Of a stretch of DNA of 64,000 nucleotides, positions 20,851 to 31,480 are shown in pieces. Position numbers and translations under genes: made by a program. The stretch spans positions 806,001 to 870,000 of the forward strand of contig CAJZBQ010000046.1 in NCBI GenBank assembly GCA_914767885.1. The letters are read 5' to 3'. The notes under the pieces are model-generated. The model was given only the letters and a program-made list of their open reading frames with translations, ran no database searches and had not been told where the DNA came from. How positions within the stretch are numbered: the stretch's first letter is position 1; every line of letters begins with the position of its first letter. The stretch comes from Blepharisma stoltei (taxonomy: Eukaryota > Ciliophora > Heterotrichea > Heterotrichida > Blepharismidae).

Positions 20851-21696
20851 TTAATTATATCGTTTACCTGGGCTTAAAGATGACCTTAGAGGAGTTGTTA
20901 AATTAGACCTCGTATGAGGTTTAATTAAACTTCCTTCCCACCTCCCAGCAGCTGTCGTATGTTTCCCTTTTTTCTTATTCGTCTCGATTTTCTGCACATT
21001 TTCCAACTCCCGCCTAATATTTTCATATTTTTTATTAGCCAAGTCAAACTCTACATTCCTCTGTTTACTTAGCTCATCCAGCCCCGTTTTCTGTCTTTTT
21101 TTAATATTTTCTATTTCTTTGTGTAATTTACTTTCAAAAATAATCATTTGCTGCTCTATTTTTACCTGTCTTACATCCAAATGCTTCATTTGTTCAAAAG
21201 ATTTCGTTTCTTCTATTTGTTTTAGCAAGCTATTTGCTTCCATATATTTTTGTGCCTTGACCGCTTTTTCTTTGCATTTAATCATGTTTAATAGCTGTGC
21301 ACTTGGCTTAAAGGCTGTTGGGGTCGTGGATTCTAGCCTTTCTCTTTCTTCTTTGGCTTGGGCTTGATGCTTTTGAAGGGTTTTTTCTTCTTGATCTTTG
21401 CATTTTTCGAGATAGTCTTAAATGACTTTGTTTCAGTGACTGTTAAACTCAGCCACTTCGGCTTGATATGAATGTTCAACGGTTTCTCTTTCTTCATTTT
21501 GCTTTGATTTTAGCTCGGCAACTTGGTCTCGCTTTAGTTTTTGTTTTAACTCCACGATTTTTTTAGCTGTTATTTGGGCTTCGATGTAGCGCTCTTCAGC
21601 TTCAAAAGCTCGCTGCTCTTCTTTTAAGGAATTTATGAGTAAGAGCAGATCATTGTTTTCTGGGGAGCTTTGTGGAGGAGAATTTGAGGATTCCAT
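20851..21696 (-). CDS. Coiled-coil protein with an in-frame TAA
   Basis: From ATG 21696 the frame encodes an acidic start (MESSNSPPQSSPENNDLLLL) and a continuous charged coiled coil. It passes TGA 21433-21435 (Trp) and then meets TAA at 21418-21420. The same frame continues without a break (DYLEKCKDQEEKTLQKH ... to LSPGKRYN and TAA at 20851-20853), with unchanged heptad character. Total about 281 residues if the TAA is passed. No intron or TA pair removes it in frame. Possible explanations are a mutated allele, a sequencing error, or two proteins (an internal Met follows). No family recognised. Confidence 0.6.
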
Positions 21697-21733
21697 AGGA
21701 AGATTTAACGAATTAATTTAATGATATATATAA

Positions 21734-22366
21734 TAATAATAATTAACGATATGTATTTAAGGTCCCTTCTTCCATGCGTGACATTCCTCCGCGCTCCGTG
21801 AGGAGCCGTGCTGGCACGAGCGAAAAGGATGGACTTCCATCACTGGTTCTCTGAGCCAGGCCGAAAACCTGGTTTCTCGGTAGTGGTTGCCCTATGGGTC
21901 GTCAGCCGACCGTCGCCAAGCACCACCATTTCCAACTCAGCCTTTCGCCCCGAGTTACGCCAGTCTCTGTCTCCGGCTGGCCAGGTCGTCCTTCTTTTAA
22001 GGACCCTTTTAACTGGAGAGACCGCCTTTAGGTCGTCTAATCTGCCTCCTCTCTTTCCCAGCTTATCCGCTTGAGAAAATCCTCAATCGCTTCCGCGATT
22101 TCGGGCAGACCACAATAGCAGCTTGAGTAGGTAAGTCGCCCTGCTCCGTTTCGGGCACCCACTGGCTTGGGCGCTGCTGGAAAAAGGAGATGCCACTAAC
22201 TGTCCTAGAATCTGGCTACGATCAGCGGATCTGTGTTCGTCCCCGGTCGCCACCAGGGTCCAGATACTGCTGGGCTAAGTCGCTTCTCCTGAAAACCATG
22301 CCCGGATATGCACGGGTTACCGTCACTGGGAGGACGGGTCGGTCGCCATACGCCATTTTATGTATA
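21734..22366 (-). mobile_element. Retroposon-like element R4
   Basis: A 633 bp GC-rich island flanked by TTAATGATATATATAA at 21718-21733 and 22367-22382 (16 bp, perfect). On the minus strand it begins ATAAAATGGCGTATGG and ends in a TAAT-rich tail. It sits about 22 bp upstream of the coiled-coil gene's start. Open stretches inside show no recognisable protein. Confidence 0.85.
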
Positions 22367-22382
22367 TTAATGATATATATAA

Positions 22383-22781
22383 GGAAGTAGGATTTTTTCA
22401 TATTTAATTGGACAACAGATAGTTATTGGAGGCTTGAGATCTAACTCCTATTTCCTTTCAAATAAGAAATATATTTTTTTATAAATGGATTATTTAAGGA
22501 ATATGTTGCTGGATTTTTTTCATAAATAATAATTATTTATTTATTTAATAGCAGGTTTATTCTCAAAAAATTATTAAATTTTCCTTTTATTAGAGATTTA
22601 AAACAACAAGACTGCTGGACATAAAGAAAATTCCTTTAATCCAAAAATACCTATTATTAAAAATTATTATCTTTAATTTTTCCTCTGCTAAATAATTCTC
22701 TTGAAAAGTAGATAGCCTAGTCATTCCATCCAGTTGCAATTTATTTAAAAAAATAATTAATCAAAACAATTTAAAAATACA
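22383..22781. other. Intergenic, nothing seen
   Basis: AT-rich spacer without a supported feature. Confidence 0.5.
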
Positions 22782-23423
22782 TTACTCATTGCTTGCCTCT
22801 AAATCTTTTTCAGTTGGCATTGTTGCCACCACTTGAATTATCGATCTTAAAACAGACTGTGGCGGATTCACAGGAATTATAGGAACAAAGTCTACATCAA
22901 TCTCTGTCTCCATAGACTCCACAAATCTTACAGGGTTAAATTCTATCATAATAAGCTTATTCTCAGCACTATAAGCCTTTTCTACAGGAGACTTCGAAGC
23001 CCTGAAATTTGGGTTTTTATTAATTTTAATATTTTCTTGTGCATATAAGTTGTCAATCTGCATGCTGCTTCTATAACTAGAAGGAATCCTTTTCCTCTGG
23101 GCAGGCTCAGCTTTGGTAAGTGCAGAATAGCTTTCTGAGTTTAAATATTCAGATAAAATCTTGGAATTTTCGCTGTAATTTGAGAAGGACTGGTTGGATT
23201 TTGTGGAGGAATTTGAGTGGATTGAGAGCTGCTCTTTTTTGGTTTTGTGGATAGAATTGCGGTTTGTGGAGTGATCTTGGGATAAAATGTGAGGAATTGC
23301 TCGCAGATTTGCGTAGATGTGCTGGAGAACTCGTGGGGAGGATTTTATTGGGGAGTTTTTTGATCTTTTTGGAGGCTGTTTTGGGGTTAAAATGTCTTTG
23401 ATTAGTTTAGGCTTTGAGTTCAT
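22782..23423 (-). CDS. Unrecognised Ser/Lys-rich protein
   Basis: 213 residues, uninterrupted. The N-terminal two thirds are basic, Ser/Asn-rich and probably disordered (PKQPPKRSKNSPIKSSP; SIHSNSSTKSNQSFSNYSENS). The C-terminal third is more ordered and acidic (IEFNPVRFVESMETEIDVDFVPIIPVNPP). No family recognised. Confidence 0.55.
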   Translation of the reverse strand: MNSKPKLIKDILTPKQPPKRSKNSPIKSSPRVLQHIYANLRAIPHILSQDHSTNRNSIHKTKKEQLSIHSNSSTKSNQSFSNYSENSKILSEYLNSESYSALTKAEPAQRKRIPSSYRSSMQIDNLYAQENIKINKNPNFRASKSPVEKAYSAENKLIMIEFNPVRFVESMETEIDVDFVPIIPVNPPQSVLRSIIQVVATMPTEKDLEASNE

Positions 23424-23532
23424 TAATATTATCTTGAATAAGTAAATTATGTAAAGATTTGAAAATAAGTTACATTGATAATTAAAAAATTATTTTTGTT
23501 TATTTTATTACAATAAAACTTTTAAATTACAG

Positions 23533-23661
23533 TTATTCTATAATTTCAGCTAGTTTTTCATAAAGGATCTTCATATATTTTTCTCTCAATTCTTCTGGTA
23601 AAGTTTGGATACTTCTTAAAGCTTCTTGAGCTCTATTCATATCAGCTTCTATAACTGCCAT
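23533..23661 (-). CDS. Very small helical protein
   Basis: 42 codons plus TAA: MAVIEADMNRAQEALRSIQT, continuing with LPEELREKYMKILYEKLAEIIE. The whole product would be one or two amphipathic helices. The clean start, stop and non-random helix periodicity suggest a real short gene, or the last exon of a larger one. Confidence 0.45.
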   Translation of the reverse strand: MAVIEADMNRAQEALRSIQTLPEELREKYMKILYEKLAEIIE

Positions 23662-23876
23662 CTTGACGTTGAAAGTTTTTATACCTTATCTAGATTATTT
23701 TTTTATTAGGAGATATATTAAAAATAAAATTAAAATCCCTTTTATAAAAATATAAATTGTACAATTTATATTAGCAAAGTATAAGTATTTCTGCACCTTG
23801 AAAATATTATTTTTTATCTCTTGATAGCTAAATATTCTTTACTAGTCTGTCTCTTTAACTTCCTCCTCTTATATGC

Positions 23877-24328
23877 ATTAAAATGGCGACACGTGCAACC
23901 TACCCTCTTGGCGCAAAAGTTCAGATCTTAAGGCCACGGCAAGCTGGGACGAATTCCGAGTAAAGAATCAAGTTATACCTCAGGAGATGTGTGTCCAGGT
24001 AGGTTTTGGCTGCCTCCTGTGATTGGAAATGGAGGTGACCGACAACTTCCTTTGGATCCGAGGACCCATAGGCATTCCTCTACCGAGAAACTGGGATTTT
24101 CAGTCAAGACCACAGGGGAGACTTTTTCCTGTAGCTGTCGAAGGAAGGCGCATCGACACCTGAAAGACTTAAAGGAGCTGATCCTTGGATTCAAATTACC
24201 CCAATCCCGTCGCAGAGCCGTAGGACTACGGAAGGTATCGGAAATGGCACCCATTATTGGTGGATAGACCCTCGAAAAGCATTCGAACCTTCCTTTGGTA
24301 ACTGCTTCACCAATATTGCTAACACCTG
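23877..24328 (+). mobile_element. Retroposon-like element R5
   Basis: GC-rich island starting ATTAAAATGGCGACACG and ending near TTTAATTAA, immediately downstream of the potassium-channel stop codon. I could not define a clear target duplication, so the ends are approximate. Confidence 0.6.
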
Positions 24329-24335
24329 ACTTTAA

Positions 24336-26541
24336 TTAACCTAGCCTAAGTTCATCCTCTTTCGGAGGCTTTGGTGGTGTATATACAGGTGGAAGCCTAT
24401 TAGATTTCCTCAACACATCTTCAGCTTTCTCTTTTGCCGCCTTTATTTTCCTCTCCCTTTCATTCGCAATATACTTCAAATGCTTCAAATCTTCCCTAAA
24501 CTCTGCAAAAACATCAAGGAAATCCATCCTAGAAATAACCAAAAGCTCGGTCGTCCCATAGGACCTGACATTCATTTTCCTGATCGGCTTCTTTTTCAAT
24601 ATCTCTATTTCCCCAAAATACGACCCTTTTAAAAAACTTTTATAAGCCAAATTACTAGGACGCAGGACAAGGTTAAGTTTCCCTTTAATAATAAAAACAA
24701 CCTCTCCTGCATAATTTCCTTCACAATATAAAAATTCTTCATTAGAAAGCTTCATTGGCTTTAGCAGAGGCATAAAAGAAATCACAAAGGCTTTGTCTTT
24801 ATCAGAAAAAAATTGGATTTCTCTAGCAGCACCATCATACATAGACAGACAGATTTCGTACCTTAAGTCTTTTCCCAGTTCTTGTAACAGTCCATGCTTA
24901 TCAGCCCATATATTCCCTGATTTAGAGGTGTTGAATTTTATAGCGCGTCTTATTTTCTGCTTACATTCGTCAGAAATTCCTGTTGATTTTGAAAATTCAT
25001 GAATGGCGCCTAGCTTGGCTTCTAGGACTGAATTTTTGGTGTCAATGTCAGCAAAACAGGACGCTAAAGAACCAATTGTGACGGAATAAAAACCAATACC
25101 TACAAACATTCAAGCCATTGATACGCATTGCTCGACAGGAGAATAAGCGTGGATATCGCCATATCCGACTGTTGTTACTGTTACTAAAGCTCACCCCCTC
25201 CATCTGTGAGTGAACAAAACCATTAGAAAATCCCTTTTATAAGAGGAAAAATCACCTTCTATGAGCGAGCAGAAAATTTTTCTAAAAATATTTTGATATA
25301 TAGATTTTAAGCAACTTATATTATTAAATAATAATTTTACAAATTAAATTTTAGCATTCGCAAATCAGAATTTTTTTTCAGAAATCACATTAAAATTTAT
25401 ATATAAAGTTTTACCCCCTTCGTGAGCTAACAATATTTTTTGTTCGCTCACGGAGGGAGGAGTCAGTATACAGAGTTTAAATATTGCTGGAAAACTGGGG
25501 TATTTATCATATTTCTTTCAAAAACCCAACTATCATAAGGAAAATCCTGGAAATTGTCGATCATAAACCAGATGCAGCCCATAATATGGACCATAACACA
25601 GACAGAAACCACGAATTTTGTTAGCTTGAACATTCTGGAGTTCATTTGTAAAAAGTCTTGGGCTTTTTCAATCAGTAAATTGTTCTTGTAATGTTTCATG
25701 ACTTTTGCCATTCTTGTGGCTCTGATTATCTTATAAAGCCTTGGAAGTCTGGCGATTCTCATATAATGGTTAGTGCTGCCATGGGATTTTGACTCTACAA
25801 CATAGCTTACTAAAGTAAAAGGTAAACTTGTAGTTATATCAAACCAAAACCAGCCTGTTAAATAATTTTTAGCGTTTTTCTTAAATGACTTTTCAATTGT
25901 TCCATCCGCTCTATACGCAGCACTTAAAAGGTTCACAAAAATGTCAATCTCGAAAGCGCTGTCTATGATTAGTTCCATTATAGATAGCCAATCTCAGAAG
26001 TAAACATCTATAAATGCCAAATAAAAAGGGGTTACAATTGCAGTATATAGTAGCAGCAAAAATAAAAAAGCATCCCAATTTTTTTTTCATAGAGATTTAG
26101 GGTGAATTAAATATTTTGGAAATTTGGTTGTGCTCGTTTTCAGCTTTTCTACCCTTCTAATAGTATCCCCACGTAAAGAATATATTATTGATTGCCCAAG
26201 TCTGGATGCTTTAAACTATCTATAAAAATCTAATTTTTATAAAAATATCAGCGGGTCTAGGTGGAAAATTTTTTATTTTACCTTAATTAGTATAGAATCT
26301 GGTCAGCGTTTGACTTAAAGCTGCTGATTGTCTCAGTAAGCGTGCTTGAAGTCCCAAAAACCAAAATTTCTTCATTCATATAATTGATCATTTTCCTTAT
26401 TTTAATTTTTCACATCGCTCTTCTCCAAACATCGTGGTAACTAAGTCTTCTGCTGTGGCTTTCTCCATTATAGCTGCTGGCTTCTTCTGATCCTCTGCGC
26501 GCTGTTGGCTTTTCTGAATTTGTCAAAGCTTGATTTTTCAT
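24336..26541 (-). CDS. Voltage-gated K+ channel with cyclic-nucleotide-binding domain, split by a MITE
   Basis: The protein order is: N-terminus MKNQALTNSEKPTARRGSE; S1 (WDAFLFLLLLYTAIVTPFYL); S2/S3 (SIMELIIDSAFEIDIFVNLL, WFWFDITTSLPF); S4 with spaced arginines (RIARLPRLYKIIRATRMAKV); S5; pore TVTTVGYGDI; S6; C-linker; and cyclic-nucleotide fold (FLYCEGNYAGEVVFIIKGKL, GSYFGEIEILKKKPIRKMNV). The selectivity filter TVGYGD marks a K+ channel of the EAG/CNG-like class common in ciliates. The MITE at 25194-25465 falls just before the filter; removal gives YLNSVYWALVTVTTVGYG. A further junction near 26215-26290 is needed between NADQILY and KASRLGQSII, but no TA pair I tried keeps the frame. Confidence 0.9.
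25194..25465. mobile_element. MITE-type IES with TCA/TGA boundary in the K+ channel
   Basis: The plus-strand ends are CTCACCCCCTCCATCTGTGAG and GCTCACGGAGGGAGGAGTCA. The family usually ends in TA, but here the repeated triplet is TCA (25191-25193 and 25463-25465). The coding-strand TGA left after excision is read as the Trp of VYWALV. Confidence 0.8.
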
Positions 26542-26679
26542 TAAGAAAATGAGTAAATAAATATATCATCTGCTAAATTAAATAATTGCATTATTTTGAC
26601 TTAATTTTTAAGCTTAAATATATAGCAAAAAAGCATAGGACATTTTTAAAAGACAGAATATCCGTTATATAATATAATT

Positions 26680-28162
26680 ATGTCAAGTCTGCTGCCTAGA
26701 AGAGTCGTCATTACAGGTTTAGGACTTGTCACCCCCCTAGGAGCTAATGTTAACGATACTTTTTCCAACCTCCTTGAGAAAAAGAGTGGCTTACGAATGG
26801 TAACCCCAAAAGATCTTGAGTTTTCAGACCAGCTATCAGTGAAAACTGTAGGGTTTTTGGATTCCTGGGACAAGGAAGGCTGGGTTAAGAAAGTCGCTGT
26901 CATTAAATCCGTTTATCATGCCCTTGGATTTAACTGTGCTACAGATGCTCTTATAGACAGTGCTTGGAGCCCAAAAACAGAACAAGAAATCACAAGGACT
27001 GGCGTTATGTATGGAAGCCCCAGAACAAGCTCGCCTGATATAAGTATTGCTCAAAGAGAGGTTGTTAAGCATGGTTATATCAGACTTGACCGTTTAATCT
27101 TATTTCTCCCTCTTATACATTTACTTTTTAATCTATGTTTTACATAATATTAGCTAGTTTTCTTTATAATGTGTATTCTATTAAATTTTTTTTGTTGACT
27201 ATTCCATTACTTGTGTGCAATATAATTTATAAAAATATATAATTATCCATAACAGTGAATTTTCTAAACTGATTTTTTTGAAATATCTGCAAATTAAGCT
27301 TTTTGTAATCCAAAAGTTAGCAAAACTAATCCCAAGCATGATTGTAGGCACCATTTCTATCCCTCGTCATATTTGTGGTTTCGCTAATTCTTTTTGTTCA
27401 GGAAACTGCACTGGTGCTCATGCAGTTGGGGACACTTATAGGACTATAGGAGTAGGTGATGCTGACATCGTTATAGCAGGAGCTGCTGAACATGACCATG
27501 ATGCTGTCGTAATTGATGCTCTTACCAAAGGCAGTTATGGCTACAATCTTAACGCTGACGAAAACCCTTCTGCCGCAGTAAAACCATTCGACACACACCG
27601 TAATGGTTGGGTTTACAGCATAGGAGGAAGTGCCTTGATTCTTGAAGACCTTGAACATGCCTTAAACAGGGGTGCCAAAATTTACGCAGAAATGGCAGGT
27701 TATTCTATGCTATCTGAAGCAGGCACACAAACTGCAAGAGAAGGAAACGGCATTTATAGGTCTATGAAAAGAGCTATAGAGCAGGCTGGGCTTAATAAGG
27801 ACCAAATTGATGCTGTTTTTGCAGGTGCGTCAGGAAATTTTGAATGGGACGAAGGAGAGGCTGCTGCTATTTTGAAACTTTTTGGGGAGAAAGGACCAGC
27901 AGTAACTTCAACCAAAGGAGGTATTGGACATATGCAAGGCACTAGTAGTGCATTAGATTTGGCAATTGCAGCTCTTTCAATGCAGAGAGGAGTTATTCCA
28001 CCTATTACAAATCTTGAAAACCCACTCAGCGTCCAAGGGAAAAGACCTGACTTTGTGACAGCCGCAAGGGAAAAAAGAATCAAAGCTATTGTAGCGAACT
28101 CTATTAATTATGATGGGACTGGGTACTGCTCAGTAGTTCTTAAAGCATTCGAAGGGAGATAA
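26680..28162 (+). CDS. 3-ketoacyl-ACP synthase-like protein lacking catalytic residues
   Basis: The fold is clearly that of a KAS II/mitochondrial OXSM-type enzyme: RRVVITGLGLVTPLG at the start, then TGAHAVGD, GDADIVIAGAAEHD, KPFDTHRNGWV, STKGGIGHMQG and PPITNLENP. Removing the TA-bounded 27097-27319 joins RLDR to LAKLIPSMIVG and gives 419 residues, the usual length. Compared with the usual STACTTG motif, the catalytic Cys position is Asn (SGNCTG, with a Cys one place later). The first catalytic His (NAH in the family) is Gly (FAGASGN), and the GFGG loop is NYDG. The Lys and second His are kept. It is probably a non-condensing partner or a reprogrammed enzyme. There is no obvious targeting peptide. 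Confidence 0.85.
27097..27319. other. IES in ketoacyl synthase-like gene (223 bp)
   Basis: Between TA 27095-27096 and TA 27318-27319; AT-rich. The two coding pieces are in different frames until it is removed. Confidence 0.85.
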
Positions 28163-28234
28163 ATTTAATATAAACAGATAAAAATTAAATAAAAAACAAG
28201 ATGAAAGCCTTATGAAATTTATTTAAAACAAAAA

Positions 28235-30151
28235 ATGTCACTTCAAGATTTCGAACAGCTTAAAAAACTAGGAGACGGTGCCTTTGGGAATGTTTTCAAA
28301 GTAAGGCGCACTTCTGACGGACAAATATACGCCTTGAAAAAAGTCAGACTTGGCCCTTTAAAACCTAAAGAAAAAGAAAACGCTTTAAATGAGGTAAGGA
28401 TTATGGCTTCTTATAATCATCCAAACATCATTGCATTCAAAGAAGCTTTTATTGATGAAGCTTCCAATACCTTGTGTATAGTCATGGAACTTGCAGAAGG
28501 TGGGGATATTTTAAAAAGAATTGAGGCTCATAAGGCAAATAGGTCACGATATCTTGAAAAAGATATATGAGACGCATTAATTCAAACAACGAGAGGGCTT
28601 AAAGCACTCCATGACCTAAATATTCTCCATAGAGATTTAAAATGTGCAAATATATTTGTAGGGACAGATGGGACTTATAAGTTAGGAGATTTGAATGTTT
28701 CAAAAGTAAACAAAGGAGGAATGGCGTCCACACAGACAGGGACACCTTATTATGCAAGCCCTGAGGTGTGGAAAGACCAGCCTTATAACTCAAGCTCAGA
28801 CATTTGGTCGCTAGGCTGCGTTATTTATGAAATGGCTGCACTTACCCTTCTAGGATTTTTTAATTGATTTTTTTATTTTAAAAAAAAAAAATTTTTAATG
28901 GAGAAGTTAATCCTCCATTTATGGGAAATGACATGAAGGCACTTTATAACAGAATTATAAGAGGAGTTTACCCTAATATTCCTCCTAACTATAGCCAAGA
29001 TTTATCAAATGTAATAAAAGCTATGCTGCAGGTTAACCCAGCACAGAGACCGTCATGTGCTCAAATTTTGGAAAATCCTTATGTTTTACGACATTTAAAT
29101 CAAGCCCCAGTAGAAGAAGTAAGCCATGAGAATCCTGATTTGTTAGGCACAATTAAGTTTGAGCCTAATTTTCATAGACTGAATAATAAGCTGCCTGAGG
29201 CGAATTATGAGAAAAAAGAAAGGGTCTTAAGTGCGAGGCCAATAGCGGAAGAAGATATAGATGAAATGCCGCAGAAGCCAAGAGTTATTTCGAGCGCAAA
29301 AGGACCTAGGCCTATGCCGAGTGAAGCTCAAAAGAAAATTGATGCTTCTAGGAATCCTTCTCAGCCATCATTATACCTTAATAGGCGGGTTTATTTTTAT
29401 ATAAATTAAGTATTTATAATATAATTTCATTATAAAAAGTATAAATCAAATCCCAGAAAGTAGAGCGGTCCAAGGACCTAATTATCGTCCTGCAGTCCCA
29501 GTAAAAAATCCAATACCACAGCCTAAAGCAAAAGTCCAAAGTCCTAACGTCCCTGCTAAAGCACCTGTTCAAAATCCTAGTGTCCCTTATAAGCCAGTTG
29601 TTCAAAGCCCTAATATTCCACCAAAGCAAAATATTCAAAATCCCAATATTCCTCCTAAACCTGCTGTTAGTCCTAATATTCAGCCTGCCAAAGCTCCTTT
29701 CCAAAATATTCAGCCTGCCAAAGCTCCAATCCAAAATCCAAATATTCAGCCTACCAAAGCCCCAATCCAAGGTCCAAATTTTCAACCATCTCGGCCTGCT
29801 CAGAATAATCAGCCTCCTCAAGGCAAAATAGTCCAAAATTATCAGCCAAAATATCCGCAGCCTCAACAAAATATTCCACAAAGGGTTGACCCTCGAAATA
29901 ACGCCAAGCCAGACACCCGTGGAGGCTTAAGAGAAGAAAACAAGCAGCCAGGGCAGCCTCGAAACCTATCAGTCCCAAGTGTCCCAGTCAGCAAAGTCGC
30001 CCTGAATGATGTCGGGACTCCCAAACAAAGCCAAAGTCCAGACTACAGGAACCAATTAAAAGCCCAATACGACAGAGTCCCAAACGCAATAAACCCCAAA
30101 AACGCCCCAGTAAAAAAATATGAAGCCGTTAAGCCTGTATGGTGGGGTTAA
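28235..30151 (+). CDS. NEK-family protein kinase with Pro/Gln-rich tail
   Basis: The kinase domain spans residues 1-260: glycine loop [16 protein letters not shown]-type lysine in YALKKV, catalytic loop HRDLKCAN, and [11 protein letters not shown]. The Mg loop is GDLNVSK, with DLN in place of DFG, a variant seen in protist NEKs. TGA at 28568-28570 is Trp (DIWDAL). Removing IES 28845-28909 restores YEMAALNPPF; removing 29384-29441 joins YLNI to [12 protein letters not shown]. The tail (about 250 residues) repeats [11 protein letters not shown]-like units (Pro/Gln/Asn). NEKs act in mitosis and cilium length control, and ciliates carry many. The stop is TAA 30149-30151. Confidence 0.93.
28845..28909. 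other. IES in NEK kinase (65 bp)
   Basis: The TAs are at 28843-28844 and 28908-28909. Almost all A/T. Excision converts AAL...PPF into the family-typical AALNPPF. Confidence 0.9.
29384..29441. other. IES in NEK kinase tail (58 bp)
   Basis: Between TA 29382-29383 and TA 29440-29441. Contains an in-frame TAA. Excision joins the kinase to its Pro-rich tail. The neighbouring TA at 29379-29380 would also keep the frame, giving one residue less. Confidence 0.7.
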
Positions 30152-30267
30152 AATCCTAATTATAAACTTTTCAAAATGATTAAAATTAATATTATATTTT
30201 TTCCTAAACATCTCTAAAACATAATTTTAAGCTATTTTTATATTAATTTATAAATTTCCTATAAATA

Positions 30268-31434
30268 ATGCTCCTGTTTTTATTTATTGGAGTTGCTGCA
30301 TTTCCAGAATTATCTCTAAAGACAGAGGCAAACCTCCAAAGCCTGAACTGCCAAAAGTACATCTGTGGAGGCACAAAGCCAATGAACCCAAATACCTGCA
30401 TTTATTATGGTGGAGAAGCATATTATTTGCAAGAATGCACAAATTCTCCAAACCTGTATTGTCCAGCGGTGTTTAATTTACTTAACCAGACATGCACAGT
30501 GCCTCCATCTCCGACTTCCCAAACGGCTTATCCAGGAGAATACTGTGAAGATGATTCCTGGTGCTTATATGGGACCTGTAAAGGAGGTCTTTGTTATGGA
30601 CAGGAATATGGGAGTAATTGTCAAAGCCATGGAGAATGTAATAAAGGCTTACGGTGTAGTAATGGTAAATGTGTAAATCAAATCGCGGTAAACCAAACTG
30701 GCTGTGTAAATGATTATGACTGTGTCAATAATGGTCAAATAAAAAAAAAAATGTATTATTTTTTTTAAATAAAAGGACTGGTGAATTTAAAAAAAAAAAA
30801 CACAGTCAATTTATATAAAAAAAAATAATATTCATTAGAGCCCACCAATAATGCCGGGTGCGATATTAACACCTGCAGAGAATATTACAGTGTCGCGAAT
30901 GGAGACTGGGTCGACATGTGTGAGAACTCTCAATCACAAATTTGTGGCAGCGGCTTTTGTGTGTATGGGCTTTGCCAGCCAGCTATTAAAAATTCTCAAA
31001 AATTGCCTCAAACTTGTTATTCGAATTCTGACTGTGTTTCTCATGAGTTGGCAAGCCAAGGAATCACACTTTATACAACTTGTCAATGCGGTTATGGGCG
31101 GAATGCCTTATCTTATTGCACTTTATTCCCAGGGGATGATCCTTTCCAAGATTTAATGAAAATTTATAAAAAATGAATTTCAAGCAAAGATGCGTTAAAC
31201 TGTAACACTGCCAGAAGGTGGAGCACAGGGTGTGTCAAAACAATGCTGGGGGATAATGCAGCTGAAGAATTTGACTATTACTCTTATAAAGTAACTTATT
31301 TCCCACAAGTCCAAAAAGTTGATGAATGTGCGCTAGATATAATATTCCCAGCTTATAGTGCTGAAGTCAGTGATAGAAATAGCAGCGGTTTGTGGATTTG
31401 TATTGGGATGGCGTTATATGGAGCTCTCATATAA
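30268..31434 (+). CDS. Cys-rich secreted/GPI-type surface protein
   Basis: It begins with a hydrophobic signal peptide (MLLFLFIGVAAFPEL). A body with many paired cysteines follows: CxxGGTKP..NTC, YPGEYCEDDSWCLYGTC, NCQSHGECNKGLRCSNGKC, and CGYGRNALSYCTLFPGDDPF. It ends in a short hydrophobic tail (SSGLWICIGMALYGALI) that could be a GPI signal. It shares layout with the two tandem genes at 53972 and 56759 (YPGEKC..., CG..KHGYSFC..WPGDP, conserved WKKW region), so it is a distant member. Trp is encoded by TGA at 31174-31176. IES 30731-30850 interrupts CVNNAGCD. A role as a surface antigen is inferred from composition. Confidence 0.75.
30731..30850. other. IES in Cys-rich surface gene (120 bp)
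   Basis: Flanked by CAATAATG on both sides (TA at 30729-30730 and 30849-30850). Contains poly-A and poly-T runs and several stops. Excision gives CVNNAGCDINTC in frame. Confidence 0.85.
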
Positions 31435-31480
31435 TTTGGACTAATTTTATTAGATTTAAGAGGTTTTATAAATTATCAAA

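Noticed and set aside
21808-22390. Plus-strand frames within R4 (and similar ones at 13488-13682, 23989-24267, 46112-46429)
   Set aside because: They lie inside GC-rich retroposon-like elements, show no protein family, and low stop density follows from base composition. The C-terminal residues of the START protein overlap 46108-46197 on the other strand.
29414-29978. Minus-strand frames opposite the NEK tail
   Set aside because: Antisense of the Pro/Gln/Asn repeat tail; the sense frame continues the kinase after an IES.
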